Source: Deltaproteobacteria bacterium
GTDB taxonomy: Bacteria > Desulfobacterota > Desulfobacteria > C00003060
DNA: 10,834 bases
Reading direction: 5' to 3'
Assembly: GCA_030667105.1 (NCBI GenBank)
Contig: DAOUWN010000045.1
Location: 1 to 10,834 of the forward strand
Shown here piece by piece: positions 1 to 6,572 of this stretch. The notes under the pieces are model-generated. The model searched no databases, was not told the origin of the DNA, and saw nothing but the letters and a program-made list of their open reading frames with translations. The stretch's first letter is position 1. Each line of letters begins with the position of its first letter. A program made the position numbers and the translations under genes.

Positions 1-41
1 ACCGTTTTCTTGGATAACTTCAAGCCAATACTTCGACCCAT

Positions 42-80
42 TTTAGGCACTTTAGATCATTTTAGGCATTTTAGGCATTT
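42..80. repeat. 39-base direct repeat, copy 1 (TTTTAGGCA-type units)
   Basis: This 39-base stretch is identical, base for base, to 8605-8643 and in the same orientation. Internally it is built from four units sharing TTTAG, spaced 9, 10 and 9 bases apart (TTTAGGCAC, TTTAGATCA, TTTTAGGCA twice, then TTT). A further unit, TTTAGGCACTT at 86-96, repeats the first 11 bases and overlaps the serS stop codon. There is no inverted-repeat end, transposase or CRISPR-like spacing. The nature of the element is unknown; a dispersed intergenic repeat is the simplest reading. Confidence 0.85.
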
Positions 81-86
81 ATCTTT

Positions 87-1361
87 TTAGGCACTTATCC
101 TCTCGACCCCATCCATATAGGGCCTGAGGGCTTCGGGAATGATGACAGAGCCGTCTTCCTGCTGGCAGTTCTCCAGTATGGCGACAACCGTGCGGCCAAC
201 GGCAAGCCCTGATCCGTTCAGGGTATGGACCAGTTCTATGCCTTTCTTTCCTTTTCTCCTGAAGCGGATCTTGCCTCGTCTGGCCTGGAAGTCTTCGAAA
301 TTGCTGCACGATGATATCTCACGATATTTCTGTTGTCCGGGAACCCATACCTCAATATCATAGGTTTTGGCAGCAGAAAACCCCAGATCACCTGTGCACA
401 GCTCAACTACCTGATAAGGAATCTCAAGTCGCTTAAGGATAGTCTCAGCGTCTTGCAGAAGCTTTTCCAGTTCTTCATAGGAGGTCTCCGGCGTGGTAAA
501 TTTTACGAGCTCCACCTTATTGAACTGGTGCTGTCGTATGAGTCCCCTTGTATCCTTGCCATACGATCCTGCCTCGGACCGAAAACAGGGTGTATGGGCA
601 GTGTATAGCTTGGGAAGCTCTCCCTCATCAAGGATTTCGCCCCGATGTATGTTTGTGACAGGAACCTCTGCAGTAGGCACCAGGTAATAATTCCAGCCCT
701 CCAATTTGAACAAATCCTCTTCGAACTTGGGCAACTGTCCTGTGGCAGTGGCGCTGATGCTGTTGGTCATGAAGGGCGGCAGCACCTCCAGATACCCGTG
801 TTCCTTAGTCTGGATATCCAGCATGAAGTTGATCAAGGCTCGCTCAAGCCTTGCCCCCTGACCTATGTACAACGCAAAACGTGCCCCCGCGATCTTGGCT
901 GCACGCTCAAAATCGAGAATCCCGAGATTTTCTCCAAGTTCCCAGTGCGGGAGTGGTTCAAAGCCAAATGAAGGGATCTCGCCTACTTTCCTCACAATTG
1001 GGTTGTCTTCGCTGTCTTTGCCCACGGGGACCGAGGCATGGACAAGGTTGGGAAGACCCATCAGGACAGAGCGCAAGGTCTGTTCGTGTCGCGAAAGTTC
1101 TTCGTCCAGCCCCTTTATCTTCTGTGAAACGGCCTTCATTTCGACCATCAGGTACGAGGGATCTTGGCCATCCCTTTTTATTCGCGCAATACGTTCAGAG
1201 GCTCTGTTGCGCTGACGCTTAAGCTCCTCAACCTCAAGCAGGATGGCCCTGCGTTTTGAATCACAATCAAGAAAACCGCCAAGGCTGTAAGCTTGTCCCC
1301 GCTTGCGCAACGATTCCTGAACCAACTCCAGGTTCTGTCGAACAAATTTGATTTCGAGCAT
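87..1361 (-). CDS. serS: Seryl-tRNA synthetase
   Basis: This class II aminoacyl-tRNA synthetase charges tRNA-Ser (and tRNA-Sec where present) with serine in the cytoplasm, through a seryl-adenylate. The 424-residue length is normal for the family. Residues 1 to about 105 form the charged helical arm that becomes the antiparallel coiled coil gripping tRNA-Ser. The serine-binding TAE lies at 230-232. Motif 2 is at 257-284, with FRSEAG (Arg261, Glu263) and RQHQF. The segment around [15 protein letters not shown] is at 348-362. Motif 3 is [10 protein letters not shown] at 382-391. The ATG at 1361 is preceded by AAGGTG seven bases upstream, and the start MLEIKFVR is typical of the family. The gene diverges from fthC and has its own promoter. 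The last codons and the TAA stop lie inside a unit of the TTTAGGCAC repeat, so its extreme C-terminus (RISA) may have been shaped by it. All key residues seem intact. Confidence 0.98.
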   Translation of the reverse strand: MLEIKFVRQNLELVQESLRKRGQAYSLGGFLDCDSKRRAILLEVEELKRQRNRASERIARIKRDGQDPSYLMVEMKAVSQKIKGLDEELSRHEQTLRSVLMGLPNLVHASVPVGKDSEDNPIVRKVGEIPSFGFEPLPHWELGENLGILDFERAAKIAGARFALYIGQGARLERALINFMLDIQTKEHGYLEVLPPFMTNSISATATGQLPKFEEDLFKLEGWNYYLVPTAEVPVTNIHRGEILDEGELPKLYTAHTPCFRSEAGSYGKDTRGLIRQHQFNKVELVKFTTPETSYEELEKLLQDAETILKRLEIPYQVVELCTGDLGFSAAKTYDIEVWVPGQQKYREISSCSNFEDFQARRGKIRFRRKGKKGIELVHTLNGSGLAVGRTVVAILENCQQEDGSVIIPEALRPYMDGVERISA

Positions 1362-1388
1362 GATCCATCACCTTCTTGGGGATCGCAA

Positions 1389-1417
1389 CTTCTAACATGC
1401 AGGTATTAGTTAGTCAA
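1389..1417 (-). promoter_or_regulatory. Predicted sigma70-type promoter for serS
   Basis: Read on the minus strand, TTGACT (1417-1412) is followed after exactly 17 bases by TAGAAG (1394-1389), with TGT just before it as an extended -10. Transcription would start near 1382, giving a leader of about 20 bases that carries the AAGGTG ribosome-binding site. The -10 is imperfect (4 of 6); position and spacing are the strongest support. Confidence 0.55.
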
Positions 1418-1430
1418 TAATTATCATTAC

Positions 1431-1459
1431 TTGACTTTGTTGCCATTTTTTGCTATGTT
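1431..1459 (+). promoter_or_regulatory. Predicted sigma70-type promoter for fthC
   Basis: TTGACT (1431-1436), a 17-base spacer and TATGTT (1454-1459), preceded by TGC, form a strong -35 / extended -10 promoter. Transcription would begin around 1466, giving a leader of about 79 bases before the ATG at 1545. Its -35 is only 13 bases from the -35 of the divergent serS promoter. It also shows that the in-frame TTG at 1431 is a promoter element and not a start codon. Confidence 0.7.
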
Positions 1460-1544
1460 AAATATTTACACAATAAACCACAGCGCAGACGCATACCTGC
1501 CGCAGACGTTTGTTAAATTTGTAAGCAAATTGCGGAGTCATCTC

Positions 1545-2132
1545 ATGCAGGATTTAAAGGAAAAGAAGTCTGAAATTAGACGTAATACCCTCGCACAACG
1601 CGATGCCCTATCAGAAGAAAAGCGTCATGAAAAAAGCAAGGCAATCATGGAACATCTCTTTGGTTTTGCCAATTTTCTTGAAGCTAGAACCGTACTCTTC
1701 TTCATGAACCGCACTAGCGAGGTGGTCACCGAGGCCATGATCCGGAAGGCATGGGAGTACGAAAAGCTCGTTGCCCTTCCTCGGGTTGATAAGAAAGAAA
1801 AAAAGATCGTCCCGTTTAGAATTGACGACCTTGATCTGGATCTTCGGCCCGGTTATCGAAAAATCCGGGAACCCGTTCCGAAACGGTGCAAGCCTATCCC
1901 GGTTGAGTATATCGACCTTGCGATCATCCCGGGCATTGCCTTTGATGAACGCGGAGGCCGCATTGGCCACGGTACGGGGCTCTATGACAAATTCATTCCG
2001 ACCCTTGATGTGACGACTCGAAAAGTGGCCCTGGCCTTTGAATGTCAGATCGTACCCCAAATTCCCATGGAGCCACACGACCGGTATATCGACATCATTA
2101 TTACCGAAAAGCGCATGATCTACAAAATTTGA
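1545..2132 (+). CDS. fthC: 5-formyltetrahydrofolate cyclo-ligase (MTHFS family)
   Basis: The enzyme converts 5-formyl-THF to 5,10-methenyl-THF using ATP, returning the inhibitory or storage folate to one-carbon metabolism. From the ATG at 1545 the product is 195 residues, the usual family size. An N-terminal basic helix (KKSEIRRNTLAQRDALS, 7-23) supplies the family's ATP/phosphate-binding basic residues. The glycine-rich signature is PGIAFDERGGRIGHGTG (129-145), followed by LYDKF. The C-terminal element is EPHDRYIDIIITEK (176-189). The start is chosen because GGAG at 1534-1537 lies seven bases upstream and because the reading frame's earlier TTG is the promoter -35 box. The loop reads GHGTGLYD where many bacterial members have GYGGGYYD; the key glycines and Tyr-Asp remain. 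It stands alone on the plus strand and converges on the channel gene with a 37-base gap. Confidence 0.93.
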   Translation: MQDLKEKKSEIRRNTLAQRDALSEEKRHEKSKAIMEHLFGFANFLEARTVLFFMNRTSEVVTEAMIRKAWEYEKLVALPRVDKKEKKIVPFRIDDLDLDLRPGYRKIREPVPKRCKPIPVEYIDLAIIPGIAFDERGGRIGHGTGLYDKFIPTLDVTTRKVALAFECQIVPQIPMEPHDRYIDIIITEKRMIYKI

Positions 2133-2169
2133 CCCGGCGGATTGTAAGTTCTCAATAACCTGCCCTGAG

Positions 2170-3174
2170 TTACCTCGGATTCAATACGTGCTCAAGGCCT
2201 TCCAGATTTTTTTTCTCCCCAATTGCCACTACTGTGTCGCCGCCCTGGAGTTTGCTCTGAGAGGAGGGGTTAAATAACATCTCCCCTCCCGGCTTCCTGA
2301 TGGCCACGATGATCAGGTTGAAGTCCGTGCGGATCCCTGAGTCTTGCAAAGCCACGTCTATCAGTCTTGACAACGCGTCCACCGGCATCTCTTCCATCTC
2401 AATGTCGCGACTCTTGTCCATAAGGGTGAGCTCCAGGAAGTCGGTGACTGTCGGGCGCACTATCATTTGGGCAATTCGGTGGCCGCCCATGACATAGGGG
2501 GAGATCACTTTGTCGGCACCGCCCGCGAGCAACGTCTTTTCTGATTTTCTCTCCCCGGCCCGCGCTATGATGAAGAGATCCGGATTGAGCTGTCTGGCAG
2601 CCAGGATAACATAAACATTGTCGCTGTCAGTTTTCAGTGCGGCCACCAGTCCCCGTGCCCTTTCGACTCCGGCCTTGATGAGATTCTCTTCATCAGTCGC
2701 CTCACCAGGCACATGGAGTATCTTGCGATCCTCGAGTTTTGCAATTCTAGCAGGGTCTCGCTCTATGACAATGATCCCAATATGTTTTGAAGTGACAAGC
2801 TCATCGCAAATACTTCTTCCTACACGACCGTAGCCGCAAACAATGTAGTGATCCTTTTGTGCTCGAATATCTTTTCCCAATTTTCGCCTCCCCATGATCT
2901 CCCTGATACGACCCTCCATCATGAACTGAATCATACTACCCGCAAAATAGAAGACAAAACCCACTCCCAGAAAGATCAGGGCCATTGTGAAGATCCGTCC
3001 GGGTGTAGAAACCTCGTGAATCTCGCCGTATCCCACGGTGGCCAGGGTGATTACTGTCATGTAAAGGGAGTCGATGAATGGCCAGCCTTCTATCAACATG
3101 TATCCGAAGGTGCCGCCCAAGAGCATCAGAACTAAAAGCAAAATGCCAATCATGAGGTGGGATGTACGGTTCAA
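2170..3174 (-). CDS. Two-TM potassium channel with RCK (TrkA-N/TrkA-C) domains
   Basis: This is an inner-membrane ligand-gated K+ channel subunit of the MthK/TrkA-N type, 334 residues, presumed to work as a tetramer with a cytoplasmic gating ring. TM1 spans about 7-27, the pore helix and filter TVGYGE are at 40-51, and TM2 spans about 61-84. A Rossmann RCK domain begins with IVCGYGRVGRS (111-121), has Glu138 at the end of strand 2 (VIERD), and continues through GEATDEENL. A TrkA-C domain ends the protein, from roughly 250 on. The start is TTG at 3174, supported by GGAG (3185-3182) seven bases upstream. The first in-frame ATG, at 3153, has no ribosome-binding site and would cut into TM1. Filter position 6 is Glu where Asp is usual, a substitution found in some prokaryotic channels. 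The regulatory ligand (Ca2+, nucleotide or other) cannot be told from the sequence. The kch name would be a loose match, so no symbol is given. Confidence 0.92.
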   Translation of the reverse strand: MNRTSHLMIGILLLVLMLLGGTFGYMLIEGWPFIDSLYMTVITLATVGYGEIHEVSTPGRIFTMALIFLGVGFVFYFAGSMIQFMMEGRIREIMGRRKLGKDIRAQKDHYIVCGYGRVGRSICDELVTSKHIGIIVIERDPARIAKLEDRKILHVPGEATDEENLIKAGVERARGLVAALKTDSDNVYVILAARQLNPDLFIIARAGERKSEKTLLAGGADKVISPYVMGGHRIAQMIVRPTVTDFLELTLMDKSRDIEMEEMPVDALSRLIDVALQDSGIRTDFNLIIVAIRKPGGEMLFNPSSQSKLQGGDTVVAIGEKKNLEGLEHVLNPR

Positions 3175-3442
3175 AACAAGACTCCATTTGTTCTATGATA
3201 TAGATATAGAGGTATTGTAAAAAATTCAACAAATCTTTTGGCATATTGCGCTTGCTCTAGATATGCAAACTGCGGGGAGTGTGAATCTGCCGCCAAGCGC
3301 GGCACAATAGGAATCGTAAACCATGAGACGGGAGGCGGCTCACGACTTTGAATAGGGAAAAACGCCGAACAGAGGCATCCAGCGATTTACTTTGAGGTTA
3401 GCGGTTCCTTTACGCAAATTTTCAGAAATTGCCAAACGTCCA
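3175..3442. other. 268-base intergenic region upstream of the K+ channel gene
   Basis: No credible gene lies here. A weak minus-strand promoter is possible: TTGAAT at 3229-3224, then 17 bases, then TATCTA at 3206-3201. Three short hairpins can be drawn. The first is TGCCGC/GCGGCA (3288-3293 with 3299-3304, 5-base loop). The second is CGTGAG/CTCATG on the minus strand, around 3319-3347, which needs a G-U pair and so fits a minus-strand RNA better than a plus-strand one. The third is a bulged GCAA/TTGC at 3414-3432. None is followed by a T run, so none is a convincing terminator for the DUF3426 gene. No known riboswitch class was recognised. Confidence 0.4.
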
Positions 3443-4819
3443 TTATGCCGGAATGGAACCCACTACCTCCACGCTGAACTCACCTAACTCTTCAGGTAAA
3501 TCAAAAAATACAACCATGAAGGGAAGGACTTTGCCATTGGGCACCCTGGAGTTCAACTTGTTCTGACCGAATCTGTTACCCAATCTCTTGTTGATGGTCT
3601 GTCTGTCCAGGGTTTGCAAGTCAGTATCCGATAAGACGTTGCCGCAATAAATGATACGATCTTGCGCTATCTTGCCGTCCTTCAAGTAGATGACACCTTT
3701 CAACCTTATGAAGTTGCGTGTTTCAGGATAATTACTTCTAATCTTGCCCTTGACCACGAAAAGGCGTCCAGCCGATTTGCTCTCAACAAATTCGCCGGCA
3801 ATCAGATTCTCAAGCAAGCTTATATGCATGTTTCCAGGATCAATCGTCTCGGATTTGCCGGCGCCCGCCAAAGATTCCAGAAAAGGTATTTCTATGTTCT
3901 GGCTCTTTAAAATCGTGTATGCAGCATAAGCCCCCCCTCCTACGAGGGCAATGATCAACACCACCATCAAGGGCATGCTGATACGTCTTCTCGCCGGGAG
4001 CTGTTCAACTATTGGTGGAGGCGGAATTTCATCTTGGATACCTTCTTCCGTCTCTTCGCCTTCCTCCACGGAAGCAATAGGCAAACCTTCAGGCAATGTC
4101 ACGCCGGCTTCTTCCGGTATCGCTGCTGTCTCTTCCTCGGCAGGCCATTCTTCAGTAGGCTCCTCTTCGACCTCGACTTCCTCCACGCTCAGGTCTTCAA
4201 AGGAGATTTCTTCTTCAGGCTTATCCTCCAGAGTCAATTCTTCGGTCGGTTCCGGTACTCCTTCGGCAACAGGTTCTTCCTCCAGACTGAGATCTTCAAA
4301 AGAGATCTCCTCTCCGGCTTTGATCTTTTCTTCTTCAGCCTGTTCTGCTACCGTAGGGGCGTCTTCGGATGGAGTTTCTTCTTCCAGGCTAAAACCATCG
4401 AGATCGATCTCCTGCTCCCCATTTTCCTCAGAAACCGGCTCTGGCGTTGGTTCGGGCGCTTCCTCAAAACCAAGATCTTCCGCAGTGATCTCCTCCTCAG
4501 TTACAGATATTTCTTCAGAAGCCTTTTGTTCTGCGGACTCTTCTTCGAACCCGAAATCCTCGAGCGAGAACCCCTCTTCATCCTGTCCCTCTTCTGACCC
4601 AAACAGATCAAAATCAAGGGGCTCTTCAGAGGATTCATCGGGTTGCGCTGGATCTTCCTCTTGGAGGTCAAGAGTTGGACTGATCTCCTCAGCCGCGGAA
4701 GTCTTGTAGGCCGTGAATATGTGCTGACAGTTGGAGCATCTGACTTTGGAACCTGATTCCTTGACAAGGCTTTCGTCCAGCCTAAACTTGGACTCACAAT
4801 TTTCACAGGTTATGACCAT
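3443..4819 (-). CDS. MJ0042-type zinc-ribbon, single-TM protein with DUF3426 C-terminal domain
   Basis: This 458-residue protein has three clear parts. At the N-terminus is a zinc ribbon (CENC, Cys5/Cys8, and CSNC, Cys28/Cys31) of the MJ0042 / zinc_ribbon_5 type. Residues about 43-275 are a very acidic, low-complexity linker with recurring motifs such as EISFEDLSLEEE (171-182), EISFEDLSVEEV (204-215), FSLEDFGFEEE (84-94) and FSLEEE (143-148). Basic residues RRR (277-279) precede one membrane span (about 281-304). The C-terminal part (about 325-458), with GRLFVVKGKIRSNYP and PFMVVFFDLPEELGEFSVEVV, matches DUF3426. By the positive-inside rule the ribbon and linker are probably cytoplasmic and the DUF3426 domain periplasmic. 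The family's function is not established. AGGAG lies seven bases before the ATG. It is the last gene of a dnaJ-hpt cluster, 16 bases after hpt. No role in nucleotide metabolism should be assumed from that. Confidence 0.9.
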   Translation of the reverse strand: MVITCENCESKFRLDESLVKESGSKVRCSNCQHIFTAYKTSAAEEISPTLDLQEEDPAQPDESSEEPLDFDLFGSEEGQDEEGFSLEDFGFEEESAEQKASEEISVTEEEITAEDLGFEEAPEPTPEPVSEENGEQEIDLDGFSLEEETPSEDAPTVAEQAEEEKIKAGEEISFEDLSLEEEPVAEGVPEPTEELTLEDKPEEEISFEDLSVEEVEVEEEPTEEWPAEEETAAIPEEAGVTLPEGLPIASVEEGEETEEGIQDEIPPPPIVEQLPARRRISMPLMVVLIIALVGGGAYAAYTILKSQNIEIPFLESLAGAGKSETIDPGNMHISLLENLIAGEFVESKSAGRLFVVKGKIRSNYPETRNFIRLKGVIYLKDGKIAQDRIIYCGNVLSDTDLQTLDRQTINKRLGNRFGQNKLNSRVPNGKVLPFMVVFFDLPEELGEFSVEVVGSIPA

Positions 4820-4835
4820 TGTGGGCTCCTTTCCC

Positions 4836-5357
4836 TTACAGTATCAAATGGTAAATTGCCGGCAGATTGCGATATTTCTCATCAAAATCCAGCCCGTATC
4901 CCACCAAAAATCCAGCATCCACCACATGCCCTGCATAGTCAATCGGAATTTGCACCTCCCGACGTTCAACCTTATCAATAAGGGCACAAACCTTGACAGA
5001 CTCGGGATGGAATTGCTTGAGATAGTCCAAAATGTATGCAATAGTCAGGCCAGAATCCACTATGTCCTCAACCACGATGACATGTCGACCTCTTATGTCC
5101 GTTTCAATTTCCTTTGTTATTCGGATTTGCCCGGAAGAAAATGTGTTGGAGCCGTAACTGGCCAAACGGGCAAAGTCTATCTGAACAGGGATGGTAAGCT
5201 CACGGACCAGATCGGCCAGGAAGATGAAAGCGCCTTTAAGAATGCCGATGAGTACAACTTCCTTTCCATCATAATCTTCGGAAATGCGATTTGCGAGGAT
5301 TTTGGTCTTTTTCTCGATTTCAGCCCTGGACAGGACTGGAATCAATTCTGGCGGCAT
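4836..5357 (-). CDS. hpt: Hypoxanthine phosphoribosyltransferase
   Basis: This purine-salvage enzyme transfers the phosphoribosyl group of PRPP to hypoxanthine (and often guanine), giving IMP or GMP in the cytoplasm. The 173-residue length is typical of bacterial HPRT. The flexible N-terminal segment is followed by LIGILKGAFIFLADL (36-50), the pyrophosphate-binding loop of the family. The PRPP motif VIVVEDIVDSGLT spans 93-105, where Asp101 matches the family's catalytic base. Lys129 (LIDK) is the position that contacts the purine, and the C-terminal VGYGLDFDEKYRNLP (152-166) closes the base pocket. The ATG at 5357 has GAGG upstream, overlapping the TGA of dnaJ, so translational coupling is plausible. 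Only 9 bases separate it from dnaJ and 16 from the DUF3426 gene. Guanine versus hypoxanthine preference cannot be read from the sequence alone. Confidence 0.96.
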   Translation of the reverse strand: MPPELIPVLSRAEIEKKTKILANRISEDYDGKEVVLIGILKGAFIFLADLVRELTIPVQIDFARLASYGSNTFSSGQIRITKEIETDIRGRHVIVVEDIVDSGLTIAYILDYLKQFHPESVKVCALIDKVERREVQIPIDYAGHVVDAGFLVGYGLDFDEKYRNLPAIYHLIL

Positions 5358-5366
5358 AAGCTAACC

Positions 5367-6296
5367 TCAAAGCCCGGTCTCTGCCAACTCCTCGATCAAA
5401 GCCTTCTGTTTCTTGCTCAAACGTTTGGGAATCTTGACCAAGACTCGGGCGTAAAGATCGCCCCTCAGCCCCTTTTTCATTATAGGGAGGCCGAATCCCT
5501 TCAGACGCATCTTGGTGTTGTGTTGAGTACGTGGAGGTATTTTTAGATTAAGGTGCTTTCCGTCAAGAGTTGGAATCTGCACTCTTGTCCCCAACAATGC
5601 ATCGGTCAGCCTCATCTCTTGATCGATATAAAGGTCGTGGCCCACATGTTTGAAGACTGGGTCATCCACCACCTTGGCCTGGATGTAAAGATCTCCTGCC
5701 GGTCCACCAAAGGCCCCAGGCTGCCCCTTGCCGGCCAAACGCAGTTTCTTCCCTGTCACCATCCCCTTGGGGATCTTTACGTTGATCTTTTGATGTGCTC
5801 CACCTTGCCCCTGAGCTACAGTTTTTGTAGTGCCATTGAGTACTTCTTGGAGGGTCAAAGCCAGTTCGTATACCAGATCCGCCCCTTTTGCCGGGGCTCT
5901 CTGCGGTGATGTATAGGCCGTAAACGGATCTCCGCCAAAGCCAAAGCTGGCCTTCCGACAGCGCCCCCCACCCGTGAATACATTCCCAAAAGCGCCATCG
6001 TTAAAGCCGAATTCCCTGAAAATGTCTCCAAAATTGAAGCCACTGAAAATGTCTTCCTGGGAATATCGCTGGCGAAAGCCGGAAGCGCCAAAGGCGTCAT
6101 ATTGCTTGCGTTTTTCCTTGTCACTCAGTACTGCATACGCCTCACTGACCTTCTTGAACGTTTCCTCAGCCGACTTATCCCCTTTGGTGCGGTCAGGATG
6201 ATACTTCATGGCCAGCTTGCGATAGGCCTTCTTGACCTCACCCTCGCTTGCCTTTCTGTCCACACCCAAGATCTTATAATAATCGGTTTCAGCCAT
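5367..6296 (-). CDS. DnaJ-family co-chaperone, CbpA/type II (no zinc finger)
   Basis: The product stimulates DnaK (Hsp70) ATPase and delivers unfolded substrates. The 309-residue protein starts with a complete J domain (about 5-68: [24 protein letters not shown], with HPD at 33-35). A Gly/Phe-rich linker follows (about 69-125: [17 protein letters not shown]), then two beta-rich substrate-binding domains (about 138-290, with [18 protein letters not shown] and [13 protein letters not shown]). The four CxxCxGxG repeats of true DnaJ are absent, so this is a CbpA or type II J protein and not the main DnaJ. The ATG at 6296 begins [13 protein letters not shown], the normal family start; a reading-frame extension to TTG at 6386 is the promoter -35 box. 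Its ribosome-binding site is poor (only AAGAG, too far upstream). It is the first gene of the dnaJ-hpt-DUF3426 cluster. Confidence 0.93.
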   Translation of the reverse strand: MAETDYYKILGVDRKASEGEVKKAYRKLAMKYHPDRTKGDKSAEETFKKVSEAYAVLSDKEKRKQYDAFGASGFRQRYSQEDIFSGFNFGDIFREFGFNDGAFGNVFTGGGRCRKASFGFGGDPFTAYTSPQRAPAKGADLVYELALTLQEVLNGTTKTVAQGQGGAHQKINVKIPKGMVTGKKLRLAGKGQPGAFGGPAGDLYIQAKVVDDPVFKHVGHDLYIDQEMRLTDALLGTRVQIPTLDGKHLNLKIPPRTQHNTKMRLKGFGLPIMKKGLRGDLYARVLVKIPKRLSKKQKALIEELAETGL

Positions 6297-6358
6297 AATA
6301 TTATGATGTTGCTCTTTGCAAAAAAAGAAGTCGGAAATTGTAAAAACCCTATATGCCA

Positions 6359-6386
6359 AATATAATTGAGGTCTTGATATTGTCAA
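6359..6386 (-). promoter_or_regulatory. Predicted sigma70-type promoter for the dnaJ-hpt-DUF3426 cluster
   Basis: On the minus strand a perfect -35 TTGACA (6386-6381) is followed after 16 bases by TATATT (6364-6359), which matches 5 of 6 consensus positions. Transcription would start near 6352, leaving a leader of about 56 bases. The -35 lies inside the 15-base inverted repeat CTTGA-N5-TCAAG (6373-6387), a possible operator. No CIRCE (HrcA) element and no heat-shock sigma32-like -10 is seen. Confidence 0.72.
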
Positions 6387-6440
6387 GGGAATAACATGAG
6401 TATGGGAGATTAACCCTCACAAGCCCAGGCGTTGAAAATC

Positions 6441-6471
6441 TTGACATTTCTTTGGTTTTTTGCCATATGAT
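6441..6471 (+). promoter_or_regulatory. Possible promoter for etfBA
   Basis: A perfect TTGACA at 6441-6446 is followed by TATGAT at 6466-6471 after 19 bases, or by the weaker CATATG at 6464-6469 after 17. Either would start transcription near 6476-6480 and leave a leader of about 95 bases before the GTG of etfB. The -35 is strong, but the spacing or the -10 is suboptimal, so the promoter may need help or be weak. It diverges from the dnaJ promoter, with 54 bases between the two -35 boxes. Confidence 0.5.
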
Positions 6472-6572
6472 GCGGCAGACTTGGTCCTTGGAGATTGGTT
6501 GCGCCATGAATCTGCAACACGGCTCATGAGGGCTGGATTTTGCTTCTTGACGTTCTAGAAAGGAGTTGGAAG

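Noticed and set aside
42..98. CRISPR array or insertion-sequence end at the TTTAGGCA units
   Set aside because: Units are 9-10 bases with no spacers, there are no terminal inverted repeats, and no cas or transposase gene is present.
1431..1544. N-terminal extension of fthC to a TTG at 1431
   Set aside because: The TTG is the -35 hexamer of a good promoter, and the extension has no family counterpart. The ATG at 1545 has a proper ribosome-binding site.
2144..2173. Bidirectional terminator between fthC and the K+ channel gene
   Set aside because: GTAA/TTAC and CTCA/TGAG can pair with a 3-base bulge, but there is no T run on either strand and the arm overlaps the channel stop codon.
3245..3442. 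Riboswitch or small RNA upstream of the K+ channel gene
   Set aside because: Short hairpins can be drawn, but no known riboswitch consensus (c-di-GMP, cobalamin, c-di-AMP) could be matched and no terminator follows.
3951..4709. Plus-strand 252-codon open frame, extremely serine-rich
   Set aside because: It is the antisense shadow of the Glu/Asp-rich linker of the DUF3426 protein: GAA/GAG codons read backwards give Ser codons. It has no family resemblance.
4731..5546. Plus-strand 271-codon frame opposite hpt and dnaJ
   Set aside because: The opposite strand encodes two well-recognised proteins with intact motifs over the same bases, and this translation matches no family I know.
6297..6386. 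N-terminal extension of the DnaJ-like protein to a TTG at 6386
   Set aside because: The TTG belongs to the -35 box TTGACA, and J proteins normally begin a few residues before YYKILGV, as from the ATG at 6296.
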